The notes under the pieces are model-generated. The model did not search any database, was not told where the DNA came from, and was given only the letters and a program-made list of their open reading frames with translations. Shown here piece by piece: positions 1 through 8,055 of a stretch of DNA of 64,000 nucleotides. Each line of letters starts with the position of its first letter. Positions within the stretch are counted from its first letter, which is position 1. The position numbers and the translations under genes are program-made. The stretch is taken from the NCBI GenBank assembly GCA_041397775.1, contig JAWKWB010000006.1, positions 62,001 through 126,000 on the forward strand, read 5' to 3'. Source of the DNA: Ga0077555 sp041397775 (GTDB lineage: Bacteria; Pseudomonadota; Alphaproteobacteria; Rhizobiales; Hyphomicrobiaceae).

Positions 1-1639
1 GCTCCCGCGCGACCGTGCCGGAGACGAAGAGGCCGGCTGCCAGTTCGTCGCCCTGCGTCGTATGCCCGCCGACGAGGGCGATGCCGTGGGCGTCGAGGAC
101 CGCTCGCGCGCCGGCCAGGAGTTGGAAGAGGTCGTCCTCCTGCAGATGCGGGGCGGCCCGCGGCACCTGCGCCATCACCAGCGCATGGTCGGGCGTGCCG
201 CCCTTCACCAGGATGTCGCTGATCGCGTTCTGGGCGGCGATCTCGCCCGCCACGTAGGGCTCGGGCCAGGGGGCTGGAAAATGGTCGATCGTCTCGAGGC
301 GAAGGGGACCGCCACCCAGGTCGAGCACGGCCGCGTCGTCGCGCGGTGACAAATCCTGCACCGTCAGCCCGCCGGGTGCGGAGGCGATCCGGTCGAGTGC
401 GGCCGCCAAGGGGTTCGGGCCGAGCTTTGCGCCGCAGCCCCGACAGGGCATCTCGTCGGCGGCAGTGCCGTGCGCCGGCCCCATCGCCGGCAGTTCGGCA
501 AAGCGCTCCATGAACGGACGGTCGATGCGGTCCTTCCAGGTCCAGGCCCAGCGCCCGCGGGCGGCGAACGGGCCGCGGCTGGCGATGGCAGCCTTGTCTC
601 CCAGCGCCAGCAGCGTGAGGAACTGCCTTTGCGGCTTGAACGGCAGCGCCGCCTCGCCGCGGGCACGCCGCCTGAGGTTATCGGTCAAGGGCGGGCCCTG
701 GCGAACGGCGAACACGCCAGCCTTCTCGCGAACATGCTCGATGACGGTAGCGCAGTCGCCGGCAGCGAAGATGTCGGCATCGTCCATGGTCTGCAGGGTC
801 GGCCGCAGCGCCAGGAAGCCTGCCGCATCGCGCGTGAGGCCGGTCGCGGCGAACCAGGCCGGCGGCGCGGCCTTGGTGGTGAGCAACGTGGCGTCGCTGG
901 GCACGGTGCGGCCGCTGGCCAGATGCAGGGCATCGGGTGCGATACGGACGGCTGCATCGTTCTCGACGAGCGTCACGCGGGCGTCGGCCAAGGCCGCGCG
1001 GGCATAGCGTCGCGCGCGGGCGTTGTGCGTCGGCAACAGCACGCCGCTGCCCACGAGCGTGAACGCAAAGCTCTCGGGGTCGAGGCCATGTGCAGGCGCT
1101 TCGGCGCGCAAGCGATGGCGGATCGCCAGGATCAGCTCGAAGCCAGCGGCACCCGTGCCCACGATCGCGATGCGGCGCGGACCATCCGCCGCCAGGGCCC
1201 GCACCCTCAAGTCCTCCCAGCGCGGGGCGAACGTTGAGACGGGCTTCACGGCAATGGCGTTCTCGGCCGCGCCGGCGATGCCGTCCAACAGCGGCGTGAT
1301 GCCGGTGTCGATCGACAGAAGATCGTAGGCCAGCGGCGGGCGGCCATCGAGCAGCACCCGCCGCGCCTCCCGGTCGATGCCGCAGGCCGTCCCGTGGATC
1401 AGGCGGGCGCCGGCCCGCTGCGCCAGCCGCACCACGTCGATATGGCATTCATCGAGCGTGTAATGGCCGGCGACATAACCCGGCAGCATGCCCGAGTAGG
1501 GCGCGTCGAGCTCCTTGGCGATGACGGTCAGGCCGACGCCCGGCTCGGGCCGCATCGCGAAGGCGCGCAGCACCGTGACGTGCGCATGGCCGCCGCCCAC
1601 CAGAACGATACGCTTGCGGACCGGCGCTTGCGGCTCCAT
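1..1639 (-). CDS. selD: SelD selenophosphate synthetase with N-terminal NADH-dehydrogenase-like FAD domain (C-terminus cut by window edge)
   Basis: Makes selenophosphate from selenide and ATP for selenocysteine and/or selenouridine tRNA synthesis; an N-terminal pyridine-nucleotide-disulfide oxidoreductase-like domain is fused to it. Seen: the ATG at 1639 opens a protein with a GGGHAH dinucleotide-binding motif at residues 15-20, a second GTGAAG motif near 165, an AAGDCA motif near 290, then MPCRGCGAK from residue 397, where SelD proteins carry the catalytic Cys/Sec and Lys. This is followed by DDAAVLDLGGG, the ATP-binding start of SelD, and by a run that reads off the window edge. The catalytic position is cysteine (C399/C402), not an in-frame UGA. 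It starts 23 bp after the quinone oxidoreductase and is probably co-transcribed with it. The fused form is a known SelD architecture. The tRNA-Sec gene at 61895 supports true Sec decoding. Confidence 0.9.
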   Translation of the reverse strand, partial: MEPQAPVRKRIVLVGGGHAHVTVLRAFAMRPEPGVGLTVIAKELDAPYSGMLPGYVAGHYTLDECHIDVVRLAQRAGARLIHGTACGIDREARRVLLDGRPPLAYDLLSIDTGITPLLDGIAGAAENAIAVKPVSTFAPRWEDLRVRALAADGPRRIAIVGTGAAGFELILAIRHRLRAEAPAHGLDPESFAFTLVGSGVLLPTHNARARRYARAALADARVTLVENDAAVRIAPDALHLASGRTVPSDATLLTTKAAPPAWFAATGLTRDAAGFLALRPTLQTMDDADIFAAGDCATVIEHVREKAGVFAVRQGPPLTDNLRRRARGEAALPFKPQRQFLTLLALGDKAAIASRGPFAARGRWAWTWKDRIDRPFMERFAELPAMGPAHGTAADEMPCRGCGAKLGPNPLAAALDRIASAPGGLTVQDLSPRDDAAVLDLGGGPLRLETIDHFPAPWPEPYVAGEIAAQNAISDILVKGGTPDHALVMAQVPRAAPHLQEDDLFQLLAGARAVLDAHGIALVGGHTTQGDELAAGLFVSGTVARE

Positions 1640-1662
1640 GCGGTAACGTGGCTCCTTCGCCG

Positions 1663-2634
1663 TCAGGCCGTCAGGACGATCTTGCCCAGATGCGCGTTGG
1701 CCTTCATGTGCGCCAGCGCTTCGGCGGCCTTCTCCAGAGGGAAGGTGCGGTCGATGGGCAGCGCCAGCTTGCCCGCCTCCACCGCCGGCCACAGATCCTT
1801 GCGCATGAGGCGGTTGATCTCGCGCACCTCCTCGATGGAGCGCGTGCGGAACGTGACGCCGATGTAGTCGATGCGGCGCAGCGCATGGGTGTCGAAGTCG
1901 AACTCGCCCTTGAAGCCGCCGAGTCGGCCGACGTTGACGATGCGGCCGAGCACTTTCGTGGCGCGCAGGTTGTCGCTGGCGACGTAGCCGGAGATCTGGT
2001 CGACGATGAGATCGACGCCCTTGCCGTCGGTCGCCTTCAGCACCGCATCGACCCAGCCGGGATCGCGCGAGTCGACCGCCAGATCGGCGCCGAACTCGGT
2101 CAACCGGGCGCGGCGCTCCGCATTCGTGGACGAGCCCACCACGAGGCGCGCGCCCATATGCTTGGCGATCTGCATCGCCATGAGGCCGACGCCGGAGCTG
2201 GCGCCCTGGATCATGACGGCCTCGCCCGCCTGCAAACGGCCGGCGGTGACGACGGCGTTGTGCATCGTCTGCAGCGCCACGGGCAACGTCGCGGCCTGCT
2301 CGAAGGACATGTTGTTGGCGGGGATGCGGTGCGTGCGGCCATGGTCGGCCAGCGCATACTCGGCATAGGTCGCGGGGGCTGCGCACATCACGCGGTCGCC
2401 GACCTTCACGTCGCGGACGTTGGCGCCCACGGCCGCCACCTCGCCTGCGCACTCGAGGCCCAGGATTGCGCCGGCGCCGCCGGCGTTGCCGTGCATGCGG
2501 CCGGAGGCCATGATGAGGTCGGCGCGGTTGAGGCCGGCCGCGCGCACCCGCACCAGCACCTGGTCGGGGCCCGGCTCGGGCTGTGGCACGTCGCGGATCT
2601 CGACCCCGTTGTCACCGATCACTGCTGCTTTCAT
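1663..2634 (-). CDS. Zinc-free NADPH:quinone oxidoreductase-like MDR protein
   Basis: Medium-chain dehydrogenase/reductase of the quinone oxidoreductase type, 323 residues, the usual family length. An N-terminal GroES-like fold (MKAAVIGDNGVEIRDVP, GLNRADL) precedes a Rossmann domain with the glycine motif GASSGVGLMAMQIAKHMGA near residues 144-162. There is no cysteine cluster for structural zinc and no catalytic zinc ligands, so it should be an NADPH-dependent reductase acting on quinones or enones rather than an alcohol dehydrogenase. It lies between the Bcr/CflA exporter (48 bp upstream) and the SelD fusion (23 bp downstream) on the same strand, consistent with one transcript. The true substrate cannot be read from sequence. 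Confidence 0.85.
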   Translation of the reverse strand: MKAAVIGDNGVEIRDVPQPEPGPDQVLVRVRAAGLNRADLIMASGRMHGNAGGAGAILGLECAGEVAAVGANVRDVKVGDRVMCAAPATYAEYALADHGRTHRIPANNMSFEQAATLPVALQTMHNAVVTAGRLQAGEAVMIQGASSGVGLMAMQIAKHMGARLVVGSSTNAERRARLTEFGADLAVDSRDPGWVDAVLKATDGKGVDLIVDQISGYVASDNLRATKVLGRIVNVGRLGGFKGEFDFDTHALRRIDYIGVTFRTRSIEEVREINRLMRKDLWPAVEAGKLALPIDRTFPLEKAAEALAHMKANAHLGKIVLTA

Positions 2635-2681
2635 GGCGCTTCGTTCCCTTGATCTTCAGCCTGGGACATGCCCGTCCCGCA

Positions 2682-3914
2682 TCACTCGCCGCGGAACATG
2701 CCCCGCCATCCTTCGACGATGAGGACGCACATCAAAGCACACGCGGACATCACCGCGAAGCCGAGTGCCAGGGGAAAAACCGATCCATCGAACTGGCGGG
2801 CCACGAAACCGCCGAGCATGGCGCCGATTCCGGTGGTGGCAAAGCCCAGGAGCGCGGACGCCGTGCCGGCCGCCCGGCCGACCGGCTGCATGGCAATGGC
2901 GTTGAAGTTCGCCTGCGTGAGGCCGAAGAGGTAGAAGCAAAGGCCCATCAGTGGTCCCGCGACCCAGAGCGAGGGCCGCGAGAGTCCTGTGACGAGGGCC
3001 AGCAAGCCAGCGATACCCAGAAACGTGACCAGCGCCGCATGCGACAGCCGTCGCATGCCGGCCTGCTGGACGAGGCGCGCATTCGTGAACGAGGCCAACG
3101 CCAGCGCGCAGGCGACGGCGCCGAATGCGATGGGGAACGCGCGCCCCAGGTCGAAGACCTCGACGAAAATCTGCTGGGCGCTGGAAATGTAGGTGACGAG
3201 GCAGCCGAACATGAAGCACGTGGCAAGGCCGTAGCCGATGGTGATGCGCGAGGTCAGCACCAGGTGCAGCGCAGCCCCCAGGCCGAACGGCGCCTCGCCG
3301 TGCTGCCTGCCGGTTTCGGGAAGCCGGAAGGCCGACCAGATGCTCGCAGTCACGCCGGCGAAGATCAGGACGTAGAATGCCGCCGGCCACGAGCCGACCG
3401 ACGCCACCGCCTGTCCGACCGTCGGGGCAAAGATCGGCACCGTGATGAAGACCATCATCGCCGTGGACATGACGCGCGCCATCTCGCGACCCGAAAAGAG
3501 GTCACGAATGATCGCCGTCGCAATCGTCCGCGGCGCGCCGCCGCCGAAGCCCTGCAAGAGACGTGCAGCCAGCAGCATTTCGAAGCTCGGCGCCAGCGTG
3601 GCCAGGATGCAGGCGACGACGAAGATGGAGAGGCCACCCAGCAACGGCCAGCGACGCCCCAGGCGATCCGAGACCGGGCCCCAGAAGAGCTGCCCGAAGG
3701 CGAAGCCCGCCATATACGTGACGACCACGAGTTGCTGGTCGTTTTGCGAGGACACGCCGTAGGTGGCTGCGATCTGCGGCAGCGAGGGCAGCATGATGTC
3801 GATGGACATCGCCGTCATCGACATCAGCAGCGCGATGAGGACGATCAGTTCCTTGTAAGGAATGGGCAGCGCCCTGGTGCTGGGATGGGCCGGCTGCGAT
3901 TGGCTCGTCGACAT
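2682..3914 (-). CDS. Bcr/CflA family MFS drug-resistance exporter
   Basis: Inner-membrane proton-driven exporter of 410 residues with about 12 predicted membrane segments, the normal size for DHA1 transporters of the Bcr/CflA type. The N-terminal cytoplasmic stretch ends at LIVLIALLMSMTAMSIDIMLPSLPQIA, a typical Bcr/CflA first helix. Motif A is visible between helices 2 and 3 (GPVSDRLGRR), and LLQGFGGGAPRTIATAIIRD corresponds to the antiporter helix region. It heads a possible minus-strand group with the quinone oxidoreductase and SelD fusion. A perfect 9-bp dyad sits about 60 bp upstream of the start and could be an operator. The substrate is unknown. Confidence 0.85.
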   Translation of the reverse strand: MSTSQSQPAHPSTRALPIPYKELIVLIALLMSMTAMSIDIMLPSLPQIAATYGVSSQNDQQLVVVTYMAGFAFGQLFWGPVSDRLGRRWPLLGGLSIFVVACILATLAPSFEMLLAARLLQGFGGGAPRTIATAIIRDLFSGREMARVMSTAMMVFITVPIFAPTVGQAVASVGSWPAAFYVLIFAGVTASIWSAFRLPETGRQHGEAPFGLGAALHLVLTSRITIGYGLATCFMFGCLVTYISSAQQIFVEVFDLGRAFPIAFGAVACALALASFTNARLVQQAGMRRLSHAALVTFLGIAGLLALVTGLSRPSLWVAGPLMGLCFYLFGLTQANFNAIAMQPVGRAAGTASALLGFATTGIGAMLGGFVARQFDGSVFPLALGFAVMSACALMCVLIVEGWRGMFRGE

Positions 3915-4366
3915 GGATGGGCGCTGCTCCGATGCTTCCTGGCCCTCTCCATGGCCTATTCGCGATTCGAATCACATGCGCCCTGCCGGCGCATGTCCGA
4001 AACGCAAACGAGGCAGCGCGGCCGCGGGATTGCGCGACCGGGACGACAGGCTGTTTCATTTGCAGCGCAACATGCGCCAGGGCGACAGGCAAAGCAATGC
4101 GCCCAACCACGGCCGTTTCCCCGCGACATGCCCGTCATGCAACGCAGCATGGCCAAAAGCGACGTCGGCGGCGCATTCGACGCAGGTCGATCAGCCGAAA
4201 GTCGGGCTTCGCGCAATGTAAACGCACACTTAACGTGATCTGTGGGGGCGCATATGTCGCGCCGCCTGCGATTTGCCGGCCGTCCGGGCGGGGGCCAGGA
4301 CAGTCGGCTGCGTAGGGTGAACAGGGGGTCGGGAAACAACGATCCTCAACGGGAGAAAACGTCAGG
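3915..4366. other. Divergent intergenic region between MFS exporter and symporter genes
   Basis: 452 bp without a convincing gene; the ORFs here lack coding character. It must hold promoters for the exporter (minus) and the DUF4212-symporter pair (plus). Apart from the dyad at 3974-3996, I see a TTAACG half-site at about 4229 and no clear -35/-10 pair. Confidence 0.5.
3974..3996. promoter_or_regulatory. Perfect 9-bp inverted repeat upstream of the MFS exporter
   Basis: ACATGCGCC and GGCGCATGT flank a 5-nt spacer, giving a perfect dyad 60-82 bp upstream of the exporter start codon on the minus strand. The size and position fit an operator for a dimeric repressor, but no regulator gene is adjacent. 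A leader hairpin is the alternative. Confidence 0.35.
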
Positions 4367-4624
4367 ATGGCTAGCAACGGAGCGGACCGCTATTGGTCAC
4401 GCACCAGCGCGCTCATGTGGACCATGTTCGTGCTCTGGGTGCTGTTCAGTTTCGTCGTTCACTTCTTCGTCGAACAACTGAACTCTGTCAAAATTCTGGG
4501 CTTCCCGCTCGGCTTCTACATGGCCGCGCAGGGTTCGCTCATCGTCTTCGTGGTCATGCTCTTCGTCTTCGCCAAGCGGCAGGACACCATCGACCGCGAA
4601 GAAGGCGTCGCCGAGGACATGTAA
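4367..4624 (+). CDS. DUF4212 small subunit of a sodium:solute symporter
   Basis: Small integral membrane protein of 85 residues with two hydrophobic segments (roughly residues 15-37 and 49-70) and charged ends. The sequence (YWSRTSALMWTMFVLWVLFSF, then GFPLGFYMAAQGS) is characteristic of DUF4212, a family encoded directly upstream of VC_2705-type sodium:solute symporters and thought to be their partner subunit. The symporter begins 13 bp after its stop, so the two form an operon. The start ATG at 4367 follows a purine-rich GGGAGAAAAC stretch. Conserved pairing is known for the family; that the two proteins bind each other here is inference. Confidence 0.85.
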   Translation: MASNGADRYWSRTSALMWTMFVLWVLFSFVVHFFVEQLNSVKILGFPLGFYMAAQGSLIVFVVMLFVFAKRQDTIDREEGVAEDM

Positions 4625-4637
4625 GGGAGATAGCGTC

Positions 4638-6665
4638 GTGGCTCAGCAAAGCAAGGCCGGCGGCGGAGATTTCATCTCCAACCTCGGCAAGATCTATGGA
4701 CTTTATACGGGTGGCTTCTTCGGCTTCGTCATCATTCTCGCGATCCTGGAGAGGATGGGCGTTCCCAACAAGTTCATCGGGTACGGCTTCGTCTTCCTGA
4801 CGATCGCGGTCTACGCGATCATCGGCGTTCTTTCGCGCACCGCGGAGGTGGGCGAATACTACGTCGCGGGACGCCGGGTGCCAGCCTTCTACAACGGCAT
4901 GGCGACAGGCGCCGACTGGATGTCGGGCGCGTCGTTCGTCGGCATGGCCGGCACGCTCTTCCTGCTCGGCTACGACGGCCTCTCCTTCGTGCTCGGCTGG
5001 ACGGGCGGCTACGTGCTCGTGGCCATTCTGATCGCACCGTTCCTGCGCAAGTTCGGTGCCTACACCGTACCCGATTTCTTCGCGGAGCGGTTCGGCGGCA
5101 ACTTCGCCCGCTTCCTGGCGGTCATCGTGCTGATCTGCTGCTCCTTCACCTACGTGACGGCGCAGATCTACGCGACGGGCATCATCGCCCAGCGCTTCCT
5201 CGGCATCGACTTCGTGGTGGCGGTCTACGTCGGCCTGCTCGGTATCCTGCTGTGCTCGATGCTGGGCGGCATGAAGGCGGTGACGTGGACGCAGGTCGCC
5301 CAGTACATCGTGCTGATCGTCGCCTACCTGATCCCCGTGGTCATTCTGTCGGCGAAGAAGTACGGCGTTCCCGTGCCGCAGCTCACCTACGGTTCGGCGC
5401 TGGCGGAGATCACCAATCTCGAGAACCAGATGGCGGCCAAGGGCCTTGCGGCGACCGTCAAGGACGCGGCCGGCAACGCCGCCTTCGCCAAGCCGCACGT
5501 GAAGCCGTTCACGGACTACAATCCGCTGAACTTCTTCGCGCTGATCCTGTGCCTGATGATCGGCACGGCGTCGCTGCCGCACATCCTGATGCGCTACTTC
5601 ACCACCCCGTCGGTGCGTGATGCGCGCGCCTCGGTGGCGTGGTCGCTGTTCTTCATCTTCCTGCTCTACTTCACGGCGCCAGCATATGCGGCGTTCTCGA
5701 AGCTCGAGGTCTACAGCCTCATCGCCAAGGGCACGAAGATCACGGAACTGCCGACGTGGATGTTCACCTACGGCAAGCTCGGCCTCGTGAAGCTGTGCGG
5801 CGCCAACGTGGTGGATACCGCTTCGATCGTGGCCGCCTGCGGCAAGATCGCCGGACATGCCGGTGTCATGCGACTGCAGGACTTCTCGATCAACCCGGAC
5901 GTGATCGTGCTGTCGACGCCGGAGATCGCGGGCATGCCCTACGTCATCGCCGGCCTGGTGGCCGCCGGTGGCCTGGCCGCCTCGCTTTCGACGGCTGACG
6001 GGCTGCTGCTCGCCATCGCCAACGCGCTGTCACACGACATCTACTACAAGATGGTCAACCCGAACGCGGAAACGAAGACGCGCCTCGTGGTTGCCCGCGT
6101 GTTGCTGGTGGTGGTGGCCATCGCTGCGGCCTACACCGCCTCGACCAAGCCAGCCGACATCCTGTCGATGGTGGCGTGGGCGTTCTCGCTGGCGGCAGCG
6201 GGTATCTTCCCGGCGCTGGTGCTCGGCATCTGGTGGAAGCGGGCGACCTCGGCCGGCGCGGTGCTGGGCATGATCGCGGGCTTCGGCCTGTGCCTCTACT
6301 ACCTCGTGGGCACGCGCTACTTCGCCGTGACCTTCCATGAGATGTGGAGCTGGCTGGGCACGGCATCGCCGGCGGCAAAGGCCAAGTTCGCCGACCTCAA
6401 GAGCGCCTGGGCTGCGGCTTCCGGCCCTGCCAAGGACGTTGCCTGGGTGGCACTCGACAAGCACGCGCAGTCGATCGCGAGCTGGTGGGGCGTCAAGAAC
6501 ATCTCGTGCGCCCTGTTCGGCCTGCCCGTCGGCTTCCTCACGATCTGGATCGTGTCGTTGCTGACCCCGGCGCCGAGCCAGGCCGTGATGGACATGGTCG
6601 ATGCCACGCGCCGTCCGCGCGGCGGCACCGTCATCGAGGACAAGGGTGCGGCCGTCGCGCACTGA
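4638..6665 (+). CDS. Sodium:solute symporter, VC_2705 subfamily (acetate/organic acid type)
   Basis: Large multi-pass transporter (675 residues, 13 or more hydrophobic segments) of the SSS family, related to ActP-type acetate permeases. Seen: GEYYVAGRRVPAFYNGMATGADWMSGASF near residue 70 is the SSS signature after helix 1, and SLPHILMRYFTTP near 315 is typical of the acetate/monocarboxylate branch. The start is a GTG at 4638, preceded by AAGGGAGA. A periplasmic or cytoplasmic insertion around residues 255-295 and a long hydrophilic insertion around 565-610 are features of the VC_2705 subgroup. It is encoded with the DUF4212 subunit and ends at a strong terminator. It is likely Na+-coupled uptake of a short-chain organic acid; the substrate is inferred only. 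Confidence 0.85.
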   Translation: MAQQSKAGGGDFISNLGKIYGLYTGGFFGFVIILAILERMGVPNKFIGYGFVFLTIAVYAIIGVLSRTAEVGEYYVAGRRVPAFYNGMATGADWMSGASFVGMAGTLFLLGYDGLSFVLGWTGGYVLVAILIAPFLRKFGAYTVPDFFAERFGGNFARFLAVIVLICCSFTYVTAQIYATGIIAQRFLGIDFVVAVYVGLLGILLCSMLGGMKAVTWTQVAQYIVLIVAYLIPVVILSAKKYGVPVPQLTYGSALAEITNLENQMAAKGLAATVKDAAGNAAFAKPHVKPFTDYNPLNFFALILCLMIGTASLPHILMRYFTTPSVRDARASVAWSLFFIFLLYFTAPAYAAFSKLEVYSLIAKGTKITELPTWMFTYGKLGLVKLCGANVVDTASIVAACGKIAGHAGVMRLQDFSINPDVIVLSTPEIAGMPYVIAGLVAAGGLAASLSTADGLLLAIANALSHDIYYKMVNPNAETKTRLVVARVLLVVVAIAAAYTASTKPADILSMVAWAFSLAAAGIFPALVLGIWWKRATSAGAVLGMIAGFGLCLYYLVGTRYFAVTFHEMWSWLGTASPAAKAKFADLKSAWAAASGPAKDVAWVALDKHAQSIASWWGVKNISCALFGLPVGFLTIWIVSLLTPAPSQAVMDMVDATRRPRGGTVIEDKGAAVAH

Positions 6666-6690
6666 GCCTCGTCGAACCTGGATCGACAGG

Positions 6691-6722
6691 AGAGCGGGGC
6701 CTTGTGCCCCGCTCTTCATTTC
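6691..6722 (+). terminator. Rho-independent terminator after the symporter
   Basis: A perfect 10-bp stem AGAGCGGGGC / GCCCCGCTCT with a 5-nt loop, followed by TCATTTC, lies 26 bp after the symporter stop. It ends the DUF4212-symporter transcript. Confidence 0.8.
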
Positions 6723-6787
6723 TGCAATGTCGGCCCGACTTCCGCATCGACCATTGACGGGCGCGCACACGGGAGAACCGTTGACCG

Positions 6788-7105
6788 ATGACACCCGCCG
6801 ACAGCCTTCTGACGCACTGGTACTTCCATATACCCAACCTGATGATGGCGGCGCTGATCTACACGCTGATCGGCCGCTATCTGCTGGAATTGTTCTTTGC
6901 CCGCACGGGCAAGGACGATCCGGTGATCGTGCGCGTCTTTCGCAGCGTGACCGATCCCTTTCTCAAGCTGATACGACTGGTGACGCCGGCGATCGTGCCG
7001 AACGGCGTGCTGATCGTATTCGCCATCGCCTGGCTGATGGCCGCGCGCATGGCCTGGTTCCTCACCTGCGTCGCAGCCGGCATGCGCGCCAACGTCCTGG
7101 GATGA
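6788..7105 (+). CDS. YggT family membrane protein
   Basis: Protein of 105 residues with two YggT-type hydrophobic hairpin segments. The pattern NLMMAALIYTLIGRYLLELFF, then VFRSVTDPFLKLIRLVTPAIVPNGVLIVFAIAWLM, matches the YggT repeat (helix, short basic loop, TDP.L...R...P). YggT proteins are small inner-membrane proteins linked in other bacteria to cell shape, division or osmotic tolerance. The function here is unassigned. It begins about 65 bp after the symporter terminator and is followed 7 bp later by another small membrane protein, so those two are probably co-transcribed. Confidence 0.75.
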   Translation: MTPADSLLTHWYFHIPNLMMAALIYTLIGRYLLELFFARTGKDDPVIVRVFRSVTDPFLKLIRLVTPAIVPNGVLIVFAIAWLMAARMAWFLTCVAAGMRANVLG

Positions 7106-7112
7106 CGGCATC

Positions 7113-7490
7113 ATGAACCAACACGACGACGCGCCCGATCACGCCGAGTTGCAGGAGCGCCAGGACGTCATGCAGCGCGACGTGCTGCTGGTGGCGACGG
7201 CTGCCGTCTCCCTGCTGAACGGCCTGCACTTCTCGCCGCTGTTCGACCCGGTGTTCTTCCTGCTGCGGCCGTTCGTGGCCTCGTTCCTGTCGAGCCCGCT
7301 GGTCCTGTTCTACCTGACGTCGATCCTCATCTCGCTGATCACGCTGTTGATCGCGGGCATTCCGGCAGCGCTCTACGAGCGCATCCGCGGGTACAAGCAG
7401 AGCACGCCTCTTTCCATCGGCATCTGGTTCGCCGCGACGATCGTGCTGGCCATCCCCGGCATCATGGGCGCGTTCGGGCTCAACGACTAG
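7113..7490 (+). CDS. Small predicted membrane protein, function unknown
   Basis: 125-residue protein not assigned to a family with confidence. After a charged N-terminus of about 22 residues (many Asp, Glu and Gln) there are three or four hydrophobic stretches: LLVATAAVSLLNGLHF, FFLLRPFVASFLSS, LVLFYLTSILISLITLLIAGIP and a C-terminal IGIWFAATIVLAIPGIMGAF. The segment YERIRGYKQSTPLSIGIWF gives one cytoplasmic loop. It follows the YggT gene by 7 bp and precedes another small membrane protein gene by about 110 bp. Codon use is like that of its neighbours, which supports a real gene. Confidence 0.7.
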   Translation: MNQHDDAPDHAELQERQDVMQRDVLLVATAAVSLLNGLHFSPLFDPVFFLLRPFVASFLSSPLVLFYLTSILISLITLLIAGIPAALYERIRGYKQSTPLSIGIWFAATIVLAIPGIMGAFGLND

Positions 7491-7599
7491 GCCTGCCCGG
7501 GAAATCGCCGGCCCTCGCGGCAGATCACGATTTTTCGAAGTTACCGGCGACCGGCATGCTGCCATATTGGGCGCCTGCCTATCCGGCCGGGATCTGGTC

Positions 7600-7971
7600 A
7601 TGCTGGAACGCATCGAGTATCTGGCACGCGTATCGGTGAGCCGTGCCTGCGGTTTTGCAGGCCTTGCCATCGTCACCTTCTTCGTCGGCATGTCGGGCGA
7701 CATGCCCGCCGCCTTCAAATCCGCCGGATTTCTCGCCCTGCTCGCGTGCCTGGTGCTGCTGCTCAAGGCGCATCAGGCCCCGCGGCGCCCCTACAAGAGC
7801 ACCGAGCTGTGGCTGATGCTGCGCCCGGAGGAACGGCCGGAAGCGGCGATCGCCCAGCAGATCATCGGTACCGTGCTCAGGGAGACGTTCCTGCATTTCG
7901 CGCTGCATGCGGCGGCCGTTGCTGCCGCACTGCTCGGCATCGCCGTGCTCTATGCGACGGCCGGCTATTGA
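7600..7971 (+). CDS. Small predicted membrane protein, function unknown
   Basis: 123 residues from the ATG at 7600 (MLERIEYLARVSV); an alternative upstream start at 7567 adds 11 residues. Three hydrophobic segments are visible: ACGFAGLAIVTFFVGM, FLALLACLVLLLKA and a C-terminal AAAVAAALLGIAVLYATAGY. Between the second and third lies a conserved-looking soluble stretch (RRPYKSTELWLMLRPEERPEAAIAQQIIGTVLRETFL) that I recognise from uncharacterised alphaproteobacterial proteins but cannot tie to a function. It stands alone between the YggT pair and glpD. Confidence 0.65.
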   Translation: MLERIEYLARVSVSRACGFAGLAIVTFFVGMSGDMPAAFKSAGFLALLACLVLLLKAHQAPRRPYKSTELWLMLRPEERPEAAIAQQIIGTVLRETFLHFALHAAAVAAALLGIAVLYATAGY

Positions 7972-8055
7972 CGTGCCGCCCGACGGCGAAAACGCCCGGC
8001 AAACCTTTCTGCGCTATAGTCCTTGCGGAATCGCCGGGGGTGGGAACGCGGGGCA

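Noticed and set aside
397..451. Selenocysteine in SelD itself
   Set aside because: The codons at the catalytic motif are TGT and TGC (cysteine), not TGA.
2583..4238. 551-codon open frame on the plus strand
   Set aside because: Antisense shadow of the Bcr/CflA exporter, extremely rich in Arg/Glu/His/Gln and with no domain-like pattern.
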